A DNA stretch of 64,000 nucleotides from Sphingobacterium oryzagri (GTDB lineage: Bacteria; Bacteroidota; Bacteroidia; Sphingobacteriales; Sphingobacteriaceae): assembly GCF_028736175.1 (NCBI RefSeq), contig NZ_CP117880.1, positions 4,402,001-4,466,000 on the forward strand, read 5' to 3'. The position numbers were made by a program, and so were the translations under genes. Position 1 is the stretch's first letter. Each line of letters starts with the position of its first letter. The notes under the pieces are model-generated. The model was not told the DNA's origin. It was given only the letters and a program-made list of their open reading frames with translations, and did not search any database. Shown here piece by piece: positions 55,612 through 64,000 of this stretch.

Positions 55612-56751
55612 TTATAAAACTCCTTTTGTGCTTGGCAATTGCATATTCTCCGCATCGCGCTTCACCGCTTTTTTGATCGATTTTGCAAAAGCCTTAAATA
55701 TCGCTTCAATTTTATGATGCTCGTTGTCACCTTCTGCCTTCACATTCAAATTTGTTTTGGAAGCGTCGGAGAATGATTTAAAGAAATGGAAAAACATCTC
55801 CGTAGGCATATCGCCAATTTTCTCCCGGTTGAATGTAGCATCCCACACGATCCAATTACGCCCACCAAAATCTATCGCCACCTGCGCCAGGCAATCGTCC
55901 ATAGGCAAGGTATACGCATAGCGCTCTATGCCACGTTTATCGCCCAATACCTGTAAAAAGATTTCGCCAAGTGCAATGCCGGTATCTTCGATAGTGTGGT
56001 GTTCGTCAATATGTAAATCACCTTTGGCCTGTACCGTTAAATCGAGTCCGCCGTGCCGCGCAATTTGATCAAGCATATGATCAAAAAAAGGCAGCCCGGT
56101 ATCAATCGCCGATTTACCCGAGCCATCGAGATTCAACTGAATGTAGATATCGGTCTCGTTGGTTTTCCGGCGGTGCTCACCGCTGCGGGTGCCCAATTTC
56201 AAAAATTCGTAAATAGCTTTCCAGTCACCACTTTCCAGCGCGACGACATCTTGTTGGTACAGCAGATTTTCCGCTTGCCCCAAGCTATCGTTATTGCGTA
56301 ACCAGATCGCTTTCGCGCCTAAGTTTTCAGCCAGTTTAACATCATTTAAGCGATCACCAATCACGAAGGAAGCCGAAAGATCGTACTGCGCCGTATCAAA
56401 ATAGGCTTGCAGCATCCCGATACCAGGTTTACGCGTAGGCGCATTTTCATGCGGAAAAGTACGGTCAATATGTTCATGCGCAAACGTTACACCCTCTGCG
56501 GCGAATGTATCAACAATAAAGTGATGGACCGGCCAGAAATTTGCTTCCGGATGCGCATCGGTGCCCAAACCATCCTGGTTAGAAACCAGCACCAGCTCAA
56601 AGTCCAATTCGCGCGCAATGCGCGGCAAGTACTGCAAAGCTCCGGGATAAAATTTCAATTTCGCGAAGGAATCGATCTGTTCGTCCTCCGGTTCCAAAAT
56701 CAAGGTTCCATCACGATCGATAAACAATACTCTTTTCACTAAATCAGGCAT
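55612..56751 (-). CDS. hisB: Bifunctional histidinol-phosphatase / imidazoleglycerol-phosphate dehydratase
   Basis: Catalyses two histidine steps in one 379-residue chain. The N-terminal HAD-type phosphatase has FIDRDGTL (Asp 12 and Asp 14) and LVSNQDGLGT and ends with the IGDRLNDVKLAENLG motif; the C-terminal dehydratase shows TGLPFFDHMLDQIARHGG, DEHHTIEDTGIALG and DNEHHKIEAIFKA, its manganese-binding histidine motifs. The ATG at 56751 (MPDLVKRV) is used in place of the in-frame 56781. The fused form is found in enterobacteria and many Bacteroidetes. It lies 66 bases after hisC. Confidence 0.96.
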   Translation of the reverse strand: MPDLVKRVLFIDRDGTLILEPEDEQIDSFAKLKFYPGALQYLPRIARELDFELVLVSNQDGLGTDAHPEANFWPVHHFIVDTFAAEGVTFAHEHIDRTFPHENAPTRKPGIGMLQAYFDTAQYDLSASFVIGDRLNDVKLAENLGAKAIWLRNNDSLGQAENLLYQQDVVALESGDWKAIYEFLKLGTRSGEHRRKTNETDIYIQLNLDGSGKSAIDTGLPFFDHMLDQIARHGGLDLTVQAKGDLHIDEHHTIEDTGIALGEIFLQVLGDKRGIERYAYTLPMDDCLAQVAIDFGGRNWIVWDATFNREKIGDMPTEMFFHFFKSFSDASKTNLNVKAEGDNEHHKIEAIFKAFAKSIKKAVKRDAENMQLPSTKGVL

Positions 56752-56817
56752 ATGTATGAAATATTTAACGGAATAAAACACTGAAATTCAGCATCAATTC
56801 CCTATTTATTATATAAT

Positions 56818-57888
56818 CTAATCGTTATCCGTAGCGTAAAAATCCACGATAGCACGATACAACAGCTCGTTTTCTTGCGGCGTACCAATAGTGAACCGCA
56901 AACAGCCTTCACATAACTCCACCTTGGAGCGGTCGCGGACAATGATGCCCTTATCTACCAGAAAATTATACAGTGCGCGCGGCTCGATTAATTTTACCAA
57001 AATAAAATTCGCATCAGACGGTGTCACGGCAGCAACCTCGTCCAGCTCGGCAAGCGATGCCGAAAGCTTCTCCCGTTCTTCGACCAACAGTTTGATCCAG
57101 GTATTCACCTGCTCAACACCTTGTAATGCTTCCAAAACGATCTCTTGTGTAGCTTGATTGATATTGTATGGTGGTTTTATCTTATTAAAAACGCGGATAA
57201 TTTCTTGACTGGCAAAGGCCATTCCAAGTCGCAATGCCGCTAGTCCCCAGGCTTTTGATAAGGTCTGCAACACCACCAGGTTTGGAAACTCGACAAGATC
57301 TTTGGTAAAAGAAGGCAGTTTGGAGAAATTAATATACGCCTCATCCACCACCACAATGCCGTCAAAATTGACCAAAATCGTTTCGATATCTTGCCGGCGA
57401 ATACTGTTTCCGGTTGGGTTATTAGGCGAACAGATAAAAATAAGCTTCGTATGGGCATCTATCGCCGCTGCGATACCGTCCAGATCCAATTGATAATCGG
57501 CCGTCAGGTTCACTTTTTTTAACGCCACATTGTTGATGTTTGCCGACACTTCGTACATGCCATACGTAGGCGGCACAACGATGACATTATCTTTAGCTGG
57601 CTCACAAAAAGCGCGAAAAAGAAGATCGATGGCTTCATCACTTCCATTCCCCAAAAAGATATTTTCTGTAGGAACACCTTTGATTTGATAAAGCTTTTCT
57701 TTTAGCTGATGCTGAAGGGGATCTGGATAACGATGATAATTTTTGGAATAAGGCGAGCCAAATGCATTTTCATTGGCATCCAGCAGCACCGAAGCCTCTC
57801 CTTTAAATTCATCCCGTGCAGATGAATAAGGCACTAATTTCTTAATATTTTCCCTCAGTAGAGCGTCTAGGCTAAAAGACTCTTTCAT
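56818..57888 (-). CDS. hisC: Histidinol-phosphate aminotransferase
   Basis: A PLP enzyme that transfers an amino group to imidazole acetol phosphate. The 356-residue fold type I protein has FLGNGSDEAIDLL, CSPNNPTGNS, VVVDEAYINFS and the PLP lysine Lys 212 in QTLSKAWGLAALRLG. It is the first his gene of the cluster on the minus strand, 47 bases after rnz. No hisG or hisD precedes it. Confidence 0.96.
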   Translation of the reverse strand: MKESFSLDALLRENIKKLVPYSSARDEFKGEASVLLDANENAFGSPYSKNYHRYPDPLQHQLKEKLYQIKGVPTENIFLGNGSDEAIDLLFRAFCEPAKDNVIVVPPTYGMYEVSANINNVALKKVNLTADYQLDLDGIAAAIDAHTKLIFICSPNNPTGNSIRRQDIETILVNFDGIVVVDEAYINFSKLPSFTKDLVEFPNLVVLQTLSKAWGLAALRLGMAFASQEIIRVFNKIKPPYNINQATQEIVLEALQGVEQVNTWIKLLVEEREKLSASLAELDEVAAVTPSDANFILVKLIEPRALYNFLVDKGIIVRDRSKVELCEGCLRFTIGTPQENELLYRAIVDFYATDND

Positions 57889-57935
57889 AACTATTTTGTT
57901 GAGGGTGTAAATATGAGGAAAAATCTACACAATCC

Positions 57936-58850
57936 CTATACTAAAAACCACTTACCTTCTTCCGAGAGCTCGGTATTGGAAAAAACCGTACGCGATTCTT
58001 GAAGAAGTGGTTGCAAATCTTTGTATCGGGCAGAGTAATGACCTAATAACAGCTTCTTTGCGCCCATGGTTTTAGCGACCTCTCCCGCTTCGAGGCTGGT
58101 GGTGTGAAATGTTTCTTTTGCACGATCGACCATATCGTGCATAAACGTGGATTCGTGGTATAGCAGGTCGACATCCGCGATATAGGGTAAATAATCGGGA
58201 GACAATACGGTATCCGAGCAGTACGCGTAGCTTCGTGCAGGCGGCGGCGGTGTCGTCAGCTCGCTGGCCGGAAATACGGTGCCGTCTTTGGCAACATAAT
58301 CAATCCCTTTTTTCAATAATTTCAAATAGGCGGTCGGGATTTGCAGGCGTTCGATCGCATCAGCTTTCAAGCTCGCAGCACGCTTCCCTTCATCAAAGCG
58401 AAAGCCCGTGCAAGCTATCCGATGCCGTAACGGAAAGCTGGTAACTCTTAACATAGGCGTGTCCAAAATCAGCTCAGCCTGGCTTTCATTCGTCGGATGA
58501 AAGATCAATGCATAACGCAGCCGCGTATCCGAATGCTTAAACTGCAAATCTAAAATCTCCTTTAACGGTGCCGGCCCATACAGGTGCAAATCTGCCTGCC
58601 GGCCTACGAGGTGTTGAGAAGATAGCAGACCGACCAAACCCAGGTAATGATCACCATGTAAATGGCTGATAAAAATATGGTTGATTTTGGTGCTACGAAT
58701 ACCGTAGCGGAAAAGCTGCATCTGCGTTCCTTCACCGCAATCGATAAGGAAAAGCTGCTCATTAAAATTCAGCACCTGCGATGTTGGATGTCTACCATAC
58801 ATCGGCGTGGCCGAACTATTTCCCAAAATCAACACCTCAAATCTAGACAT
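57936..58850 (-). CDS. rnz: Ribonuclease Z
   Basis: Cleaves the 3' trailer of tRNA precursors. The 304-residue metallo-beta-lactamase-fold protein has the zinc motif FISHLHGDHYLGLVGL (HxHxDH), SSATPMYGRHPTSQVL at the N-terminus, YCSDTVLSPD, LLYHESTFMHDM and LLLGHYSARYKD, which complete the metal site and exosite. The ATG shares its A with the stop codon of the STAS gene (TAATG), which suggests coupled translation. Confidence 0.95.
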   Translation of the reverse strand: MSRFEVLILGNSSATPMYGRHPTSQVLNFNEQLFLIDCGEGTQMQLFRYGIRSTKINHIFISHLHGDHYLGLVGLLSSQHLVGRQADLHLYGPAPLKEILDLQFKHSDTRLRYALIFHPTNESQAELILDTPMLRVTSFPLRHRIACTGFRFDEGKRAASLKADAIERLQIPTAYLKLLKKGIDYVAKDGTVFPASELTTPPPPARSYAYCSDTVLSPDYLPYIADVDLLYHESTFMHDMVDRAKETFHTTSLEAGEVAKTMGAKKLLLGHYSARYKDLQPLLQESRTVFSNTELSEEGKWFLV

Positions 58851-59224
58851 TACTCCTCTCCTCTCAAATCCAACCTGATTTCATTACCGAAAATCATATC
58901 CTCGGCTTTCGAAACCGAAGCCGCAACTTTAAAATATCCGGACAAATTGGTGATCTTTAGCAGGTCGACCAATTTCTGATTGAGCCCAGTCAAGATAAAC
59001 AATCCGCCGGAGGCTTTACACAATCGCCGGGCAAGCAAACCCATTCTTAAACCGTCTTCATTAGCATCAGCCACCTGGCAAAGATTGAGCACGATGTTTC
59101 GTTGCCCACCGGTGTTGCGCAGCATAAACTCGCCTTTCAGCTTGGCGGCAGCTTCACCATCTAAAAAATCTGTCAAAGGTTCGATCACGACGTAACGCTC
59201 GTGTTTGTCAACTGTAAACTTCAT
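58850..59224 (-). CDS. STAS-domain protein (anti-sigma factor antagonist-like)
   Basis: A 124-residue single STAS domain, of the SpoIIAA/RsbV type, which bind partner proteins such as anti-sigma factors and are often controlled by phosphorylation of a Ser/Thr. The pattern MKFTVDKHERYVVIEPLTDF, NIVLNLCQVADANEDGLRMG and GGLFILTGLNQKLVDLLKIT fits. In the usual phospho-site region the sequence reads ADANEDGL, where the classical Ser/Thr (as in DSSG) is replaced by Asn/Glu, so regulation by phosphorylation may be absent. No anti-sigma kinase is nearby. It overlaps rnz by one base. Confidence 0.85.
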   Translation of the reverse strand: MKFTVDKHERYVVIEPLTDFLDGEAAAKLKGEFMLRNTGGQRNIVLNLCQVADANEDGLRMGLLARRLCKASGGLFILTGLNQKLVDLLKITNLSGYFKVAASVSKAEDMIFGNEIRLDLRGEE

Positions 59225-59288
59225 ATGTATTTATTTAGTCGGCTGGATGAGTTGCCGGGACAAAAAAAATATAACCCGCTGTTTATTC

Positions 59289-59322
59289 AAAACCAACAAT
59301 GATGTGCACCATTGTTGGTTTT
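59289..59322. terminator. Bidirectional hairpin after purC
   Basis: AAAACCAACAATG (59289-59301) and CATTGTTGGTTTT (59310-59322) form a perfect 13-bp stem with an 8-base loop. It lies 41 bases after the purC stop and separates the phoH-purC unit from the STAS-rnz-his unit. Confidence 0.8.
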
Positions 59323-59362
59323 GCTAAACTCGTTGAGGTTTCCCAACCTAAGGTAAATGCGC

Positions 59363-60310
59363 TTAGCTTAGCGTGCTTAACGCCTTTTTTACATTATTTT
59401 CTACTCTGGAGATCACTTCCCCAGCTGCCGGATAGACAAATTTTTCACCAGCAATATGTTCATAAAGCTCAATATAACGCTCCGAAATGGATTTTACAAT
59501 TTCTTCGGTCATTTCTGGCACTTGCTGCCCATCTTTACCTTGAAAACCATGCTCAATCAACCACTGTCTTACAAACTCTTTAGACAATTGGCGTTGGGGC
59601 TCTCCTTTCGCCTGGCGCTCATCATAGCCTTCCGCATAAAAATAGCGAGACGAGTCTGGGGTATGGATTTCATCCATCAAAATAATTTCGCCATCTTTCT
59701 TGCCAAATTCATATTTCGTATCAACCAGGATCAACCCGCGTTCTTTCGCTATCGCTACGCCGCGTTCATAAAGCGCACGTGTATACGCTTCCAGTTGCAC
59801 ATAATCTTCCTCACTAACGATGCCTTCCGCAATAATCGATTCCCGCGAAATGTCTTCGTCATGCCCAACCGCCGCCTTGGTCGTCGGCGTAATGATCGGC
59901 TCTGGAAGTTGGTCATTTTCTTTTAAACCTTCTGGCAAAGCAACACCACACAATATGCGTCCGCCGGCGGCATACGTACGCCAGGCGTGCCCCGCCAAAT
60001 AACCACGGATAACCATTTCTACTTTAAACGGTTCGCATTTTTTACCGATCGTTACACTCGGGTCTGGAACAGTAATCACCCAATTCGGCAAAATATCTGC
60101 CGTAGCTTGTAAAAATTTGGCGGCTATTTGGTTTAACACCTGTCCTTTATAAGGGATAGGCTCCGGAAGAACGACATCAAAAGCCGATATCCGATCTGAC
60201 GCTACCATAACCAAATACTCATCTGAAATGGTATACACATCACGCACTTTGCCTTTATAAAAAGCCGTTTGTCCTTCGAAATTAAAATTTGTTTCTTTTA
60301 TTGCATTCAT
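59363..60310 (-). CDS. purC: SAICAR synthase
   Basis: Joins CAIR with aspartate using ATP in purine synthesis. The 315-residue protein is of the longer type (about 300, as in yeast) and starts MNAIKETNFNFEGQTAFYKG, with GKVRDVYTI, MVASDRISAFDVV, the nucleotide-binding VRGYLAGHAWRTY-like stretch VIRGYLAGHAWRTYAAGG, and LVDTKYEFGKKDGEI. The ATG at 60310 is used; a GTG at 60331 is in frame. It follows phoH by 42 bases. Confidence 0.96.
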   Translation of the reverse strand: MNAIKETNFNFEGQTAFYKGKVRDVYTISDEYLVMVASDRISAFDVVLPEPIPYKGQVLNQIAAKFLQATADILPNWVITVPDPSVTIGKKCEPFKVEMVIRGYLAGHAWRTYAAGGRILCGVALPEGLKENDQLPEPIITPTTKAAVGHDEDISRESIIAEGIVSEEDYVQLEAYTRALYERGVAIAKERGLILVDTKYEFGKKDGEIILMDEIHTPDSSRYFYAEGYDERQAKGEPQRQLSKEFVRQWLIEHGFQGKDGQQVPEMTEEIVKSISERYIELYEHIAGEKFVYPAAGEVISRVENNVKKALSTLS

Positions 60311-60352
60311 ACTTACATGGGTGCGTTGCACCTTCTTCGTTTAATCGTTCTG

Positions 60353-61309
60353 CTAAATATCGCCGTAAGCCTCCAGTATTCGTCTTACGAGCTTATGTCT
60401 GACCACATCTGCTCCGCTCAAATGGATAAGTTCTATCCCTTCAATACCCTCCAGTATCTTAACTGCCGTGGCCAAGCCCGATTGTGTTTTCTTCGGTAAA
60501 TCAATCTGCGTCAAATCGCCGGTGACGATAAACTTTGCCGTCGGCCCCATACGCGTTAAAAACATTTTCAACTGCATATCGGTCGCATTTTGCGCTTCGT
60601 CCAAAATTACGAAACAATTATCTAATGTACGCCCGCGCATAAACGCCAGCGGAGCTACTTCAATCACACGGCGCTCCAAGTAATCCTTCAATTTGTCGGC
60701 CGGAATCATGTCGTCAAGCGCATCATACAATGGTCGCAAGTAAGGATCGACCTTTTCTTTTAAATCTCCAGGCAAAAAACCAAGGTTTTCGCCGGCTTCG
60801 ACCGCCGGTCGTGTCAAGATAATCCGTTTGATCTCTTTGTTGCGCAAAGCGCGCACCGCGAGAGCTACTGCGGTGTAGGTTTTACCTGTACCGGCAGGAC
60901 CAATGGCAAATAAAATATCATTTTTCAAGATACTATCCACCATACGGCGTTGGTTTGCCGTTCTGGCGCGAACAATCAAACCATTAGGGCCATATACAAT
61001 AGGCTCCCCCCTAAAACTGGCCGGCTCCGTCCCTTCTTTTTTCTCCAATTTGCTGGTTGGCACGCCCACCAGGTCTTCCAGTGAGTTGGCATTCAACGTT
61101 TGAAATTGCTCGATGTGATCAAGCACCCGTTGAAAAACCTGCTGGAAACGCTCTTGCTCCGCCGTTTCACCTAAAACCTTAAGTTCATTTCCGCGTGCCA
61201 CTAAACGAAGCTTCGGAAACCCTTTTTTGATCAGTTCAAAATTTTCATTTTGAGCACCCCATAACGTCATCAAGTTGACGTCATCCAATTGTATAAGTAC
61301 TTCGTTCAA
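60353..61309 (-). CDS. phoH: PhoH-like ATPase
   Basis: A 318-residue PhoH family protein, a P-loop ATPase thought to act in RNA metabolism. An N-terminal KH-like domain (FPKLRLVARGNELKVLGE) precedes the ATPase core with Walker A GPAGTGKT, ILTRPAVEAGENLGFLPGDL, Walker B FVILDEAQN and FIVTGDLTQIDLP. The start is TTG at 61309 (then AAC GAA GTA): no ATG exists in frame upstream, and MNE- is the usual beginning in Bacteroidetes. Divergent from the SAM hydrolase gene; a -7 box TACTTTTG is seen at 61419-61426. Confidence 0.93.
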   Translation of the reverse strand: MNEVLIQLDDVNLMTLWGAQNENFELIKKGFPKLRLVARGNELKVLGETAEQERFQQVFQRVLDHIEQFQTLNANSLEDLVGVPTSKLEKKEGTEPASFRGEPIVYGPNGLIVRARTANQRRMVDSILKNDILFAIGPAGTGKTYTAVALAVRALRNKEIKRIILTRPAVEAGENLGFLPGDLKEKVDPYLRPLYDALDDMIPADKLKDYLERRVIEVAPLAFMRGRTLDNCFVILDEAQNATDMQLKMFLTRMGPTAKFIVTGDLTQIDLPKKTQSGLATAVKILEGIEGIELIHLSGADVVRHKLVRRILEAYGDI

Positions 61310-61418
61310 ATTTATACGTTTTAAATTTCTGTAATAAATATAACTGTTTTTAACACGAAATCTGCAACACTCCCGAACAAGTTTTTGTAATCTACTGGAC
61401 AGAAACTACTTAATACTT

Positions 61419-61426
61419 CAAAAGTA
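61419..61426 (-). promoter_or_regulatory. -7 box for phoH
   Basis: TACTTTTG on the minus strand matches TAnnTTTG exactly; the nearest TTG upstream has a spacer of 24 bases, so the -33 part is uncertain. Confidence 0.4.
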
Positions 61427-61509
61427 CAAACTATTCTTATTTATTTGCGTCAAGCTCCAAAAAATGGACATTTTACCGCTTTTAAAACGGTTATTGCACT
61501 TTCTTTTAT

Positions 61510-61517
61510 TACTTTTG
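61510..61517 (+). promoter_or_regulatory. -7 box for the SAM hydroxide adenosyltransferase gene
   Basis: TACTTTTG on the plus strand, 70 bases before the start codon, matches the -7 consensus; no well-spaced TTTG upstream. Confidence 0.4.
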
Positions 61518-61587
61518 TAGTCCCTTTTTTGGCAGAAGGGATTTCACCATTTTTTTTCAACTTTTTAGTATCTTTAAGGGGTACATT

Positions 61588-62373
61588 ATGGGAGTAATAA
61601 CGCTAACAACAGATCTGGGACACCGCGACTTCTATCAAGCAGCCTTGAAAGGCAGCATCATTTCGCAGTTGCCTGATGTTCGTCTTGTCGATATTACGCA
61701 TGAGATTCCATCTTTTGATATTCAACGCGCCGCCGTTGTGTTGCGCAATGCTTTCCATTACTTCCCGGCAGGCACTGTACACCTCATTGGTATCGACACC
61801 GTTTTTCAGGAAGGCTCGCACTACACGATGATGAAGTTTGAAAACCATTTTTTTGTGGGCGCCGACAACGGTATTTTCAGCATTATACTGGGTGATAAAA
61901 ATCCACAAGAACTTTTTGAGATCGATATCATGCAGGATCTTCGCTACCTGCATTTTCCCCTTGCCGATATTCTCACCAAAGCAGCTTGCCACATCGCCAA
62001 AGGCGGCGATCTCGCGGCCATCGGGCAGCCTATCGAGCGGCCGCTTAAAAAAGTAATGATCCAGCCATTGGTAGACAACAACAGCATCAAAGGCCACGTG
62101 TCGTATATCGATGCCTTTGGAAACGTAATCAGTAACATCAGCAAAGAACTGTTTAACGATGTGCAACGCGGCCGAAGCTTCCGGCTACACTTTAAACGCA
62201 ACGAGACGATCACTCGCCTGAGCTGGCATTACAATGAAGTGCCCGAAGGTGAAAAACTATGCTTATTTGGTATCAGCAACTTTTTGGAAATTGCGATTAA
62301 TAAAGGACATGCCAGTCGCTTATTGGGGCTGCAGCAGGATGAAATCATCATGATCGAATTTTTGGATAAATAA
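61588..62373 (+). CDS. SAM hydroxide adenosyltransferase (DUF62)
   Basis: Relatives of fluorinase that use hydroxide to split S-adenosylmethionine into adenosine and methionine. The 261-residue protein shows the N-terminal family block GVITLTTDLGHRDFYQAALK, then VDITHEIPSFDIQRAA, GTVHLIGIDTVF, FVGADNGIFS, and a C-terminal barrel domain (SYIDAFGNVISNISKE). Length and motifs are standard. The cellular need for this activity in bacteria is not settled. It is followed 68 bases later by a coiled-coil membrane protein gene. Confidence 0.93.
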   Translation: MGVITLTTDLGHRDFYQAALKGSIISQLPDVRLVDITHEIPSFDIQRAAVVLRNAFHYFPAGTVHLIGIDTVFQEGSHYTMMKFENHFFVGADNGIFSIILGDKNPQELFEIDIMQDLRYLHFPLADILTKAACHIAKGGDLAAIGQPIERPLKKVMIQPLVDNNSIKGHVSYIDAFGNVISNISKELFNDVQRGRSFRLHFKRNETITRLSWHYNEVPEGEKLCLFGISNFLEIAINKGHASRLLGLQQDEIIMIEFLDK

Positions 62374-62441
62374 TTTTTTTAATCTTTTTCAAATCAAACC
62401 AGTCGAAAACTGGTGTATATGCAAACAGTTAAAGAAAGCAC

Positions 62442-62999
62442 ATGAAAAAAAAGCAAGCGTTTTTTCTTATTATTTGGAGCCTCTTCGTGTGCATAGCCAC
62501 GGTGCAAGCACAAACGATCGCCAATAGTGATTCTCTGAATTACGAACAACAACGCACACGCGTCAACAACCTGCTCGAAGAGCGTAGCAAAAGGTTTGGC
62601 GAGTTTGACCAAAGCCTGCAAAAAAAGACGGGCATATTCGGCATCTTTAAAACCAAGTCTGATATGCAGAAGTCGATAGACATCCTGAAGCAAGTCGTCA
62701 TCGCAGATAACAACATTTTTGTGGAAACCAAGCGCTTGCTGGATATCAAAGATTACGAAAGCGATAAACATGCCGCTCTGGCCAAAGAATACGATAAGCA
62801 AGTATCTGCTTACATGAAAACCATCACCAAGCTACAAGATCAAAATGAGCAACTCCGTTTACAAGTGAGCACGCTCGATGGAAGTGACCAGCAAAACAAC
62901 TTTTTCGTCTATCTCTTAATCGGCATCGTTATCTTACTTTCCGTACTTCTATATCAGCGGTATAGAAAAGATAAGGACAAAAATTTGACGAAAGACTGA
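62442..62999 (+). CDS. Secreted/anchored coiled-coil protein of unknown function
   Basis: A 185-residue protein I do not recognise. It starts with a signal peptide (cut near VQAQ), continues with a long helical region rich in Gln/Lys/Glu (SLNYEQQRTRVNNLLEE, then HAALAKEYDKQVSAYMKTI and LQDQNEQLRLQVSTL) that should form a coiled coil, and ends with one transmembrane helix (FFVYLLIGIVILLSVLLY) and a basic tail (RYRKDKDKN). So the coiled coil lies in the periplasm, anchored in the inner membrane by its C-terminus. It precedes an ABC exporter gene by 52 bases. Confidence 0.75.
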   Translation: MKKKQAFFLIIWSLFVCIATVQAQTIANSDSLNYEQQRTRVNNLLEERSKRFGEFDQSLQKKTGIFGIFKTKSDMQKSIDILKQVVIADNNIFVETKRLLDIKDYESDKHAALAKEYDKQVSAYMKTITKLQDQNEQLRLQVSTLDGSDQQNNFFVYLLIGIVILLSVLLYQRYRKDKDKNLTKD

Positions 63000-63021
63000 T
63001 AAGGCGCCATGATTAATAGTG

Positions 63022-63029
63022 TATTTTTG
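63022..63029 (+). promoter_or_regulatory. Possible -7 box of the ABC exporter gene
   Basis: TATTTTTG matches TAnnTTTG, 22 bases before the start codon; no -33 box is seen at a suitable distance. Confidence 0.3.
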
Positions 63030-63051
63030 CTGGCAAAATTCACGTAAAAGG

Positions 63052-64000
63052 ATGGCTAGAGCGCGATTGAACAGTGGTAATACACAGTCCGAAGATTTAC
63101 CTAAACCCAAGCTTAACAAAGAGTTACTAAAAAAAGCATTGAAAATATTTTCTTACCTGCGGCCTTACCGTGGTAAGTTTATTTTTGGGATGATTTTTTT
63201 GACGCTTTCCAGCTTAACGATGCTCACCTTCCCGGCGCTATTGGGCGCGATGATAGATGCTGCACAGGGTCGGCAAACCTACTCTTGGCTACCTGCCAGT
63301 GTGTTACAGATCGGCGCCATCTCCATGGCGATCTTGCTTTTTCAATCGCTGGTATCTTTCGGTCGTATTCGTTTATTCGTGGAAATCGCGGAGAAAGCAT
63401 TGGCAAACATCCGTAAAGATACCTATCACAAACTGATCACGCTCCCGATTGAGTTTTTTTCCAACAGAAGAGTCGGCGAGTTAAACAGCCGCTTGTCGGC
63501 AGACTTAGCACAAATTCAGGATACCCTGACCACCACACTTGCCGAAGTCCTTCGCCAAAGCATTAGTTTAGCATTTGGCGTTTGCCTATTGGTGTTTGTA
63601 TCGCCGAAGTTAGCGTTGATGAACCTTTGCATTTTACCACTTATCGTGATCACGGCGATCATCTTTGGGCGCTTTATCCGCAATCTTTCCCGTCAGGCGC
63701 AAGATCAACTTGCAGATTCCAACAGCATCGTGCAGGAAACGCTATTAGGTATCAGCAATGTCAAGGCGTTTGTCAACGAATACTACGAAACAAACCGCTA
63801 CGCAACCAAATTAAACAGCGTTGTAGGTTTGGCCGTAAAAGGCGCCACCTATCGCGGTATTTTTGCCTCGTTTATCATCTTCTGCATTTTTGGTGCTGTT
63901 ATCGCCGTTATTTGGTATGGCGCCTCGTTGGTAGCTAGGCATGAGATTACGGTAGGCGATTTAACGACCTATATTCTCTATTCCATGTTTGTCGCCGGAT
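63052..64000 (+). CDS. ABC exporter (MsbA-like), N-terminal part cut by window end
   Basis: The frame from ATG 63052 stays open to the last base, giving 316 residues of the transmembrane domain of a half-size ABC exporter. After a basic N-terminus, FSYLRPYRGKFIFGMIFLTL begins the first helix; the family stretch IRKDTYHKLITLPIEFFSNR, then RVGELNSRLSADLAQIQDTL, and QETLLGISNVKAFVNEYYE are typical of lipid or drug exporters of the MsbA type. Five to six membrane helices are visible. The ATP-binding domain lies beyond the window. The substrate is unknown. Confidence 0.93.
   Translation, partial: MARARLNSGNTQSEDLPKPKLNKELLKKALKIFSYLRPYRGKFIFGMIFLTLSSLTMLTFPALLGAMIDAAQGRQTYSWLPASVLQIGAISMAILLFQSLVSFGRIRLFVEIAEKALANIRKDTYHKLITLPIEFFSNRRVGELNSRLSADLAQIQDTLTTTLAEVLRQSISLAFGVCLLVFVSPKLALMNLCILPLIVITAIIFGRFIRNLSRQAQDQLADSNSIVQETLLGISNVKAFVNEYYETNRYATKLNSVVGLAVKGATYRGIFASFIIFCIFGAVIAVIWYGASLVARHEITVGDLTTYILYSMFVAG

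Noticed and set aside
1..64000. tRNA or rRNA genes
   Set aside because: I looked for the tRNA T-arm pattern and rRNA-like stretches in the intergenic regions and saw none; this is by eye and not a tRNAscan result.

Overview
The window looks like a chromosome segment from a Bacteroidetes bacterium, most likely family Sphingobacteriaceae. Supporting signs are SusC/SusD outer-membrane pairs, the type IX secretion/gliding protein SprA next to ruvA, the Bacteroidetes promoter pattern TTTG-N19-21-TAnnTTTG before several genes, scarce classical Shine-Dalgarno sites, and several TTG/GTG starts. The genus cannot be fixed from the sequence alone.

Positions 1-33003 are dominated by a glycan-utilisation locus. 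It begins inside a GH92 alpha-mannosidase and is interrupted by ordinary genes (a DUF493 protein, an unknown secreted protein, pnp, rpsO). It resumes with a sialidase-like beta-propeller and a GH29 alpha-L-fucosidase. Next come two regulator-transporter modules on the minus strand, each ROK regulator -> SusC -> SusD, and a third, stand-alone ROK regulator. The region ends with a NagX/HGSNAT-like membrane acyltransferase, a GH3 glycosidase, a second GH92 enzyme and a second GH29 enzyme. Mannosidases, fucosidases, a sialidase-like protein and an amino-sugar-associated membrane protein together point to host-type or fungal glycoprotein glycans rich in mannose and fucose. The substrate is inferred. 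A small lipoprotein at 8944-9594 resembles a subtilase propeptide without a protease.

Positions 33004-37001 hold a TonB-dependent receptor and a DUF4374 lipoprotein. The pair resembles the XusA/XusB xenosiderophore uptake pair but has no PepSY partner beside it. A strong promoter, an operator-like dyad and a leader of about 340 nt precede it.

Positions 37155-51507 are core genes: an M24 aminopeptidase P, the PBP4-type DacB, the malic enzyme-phosphotransacetylase MaeB, RuvA, the very large SprA, and a free methionine-R-sulfoxide reductase.

Positions 51527-64000 contain a WD40 protein, a MITE-like palindromic element, a minus-strand histidine cluster (hisC-hisB-hisH-hisA-hisF-hisIE, without hisG or hisD), RNase Z overlapping a STAS-domain gene, purC and phoH. 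On the plus strand follow a SAM hydroxide adenosyltransferase, a coiled-coil membrane protein, and the start of an ABC exporter cut by the window edge.

The most distinctive signals are the regulator architecture of the two SusCD modules (an ATGA overlap between ROK and SusC in one, and a nearly identical 26-bp AT-rich element directly upstream of both ROK promoters), the orphan propeptide-like lipoprotein behind a perfect 11-bp dyad, and the two-gene XusAB-like locus with its long leader.
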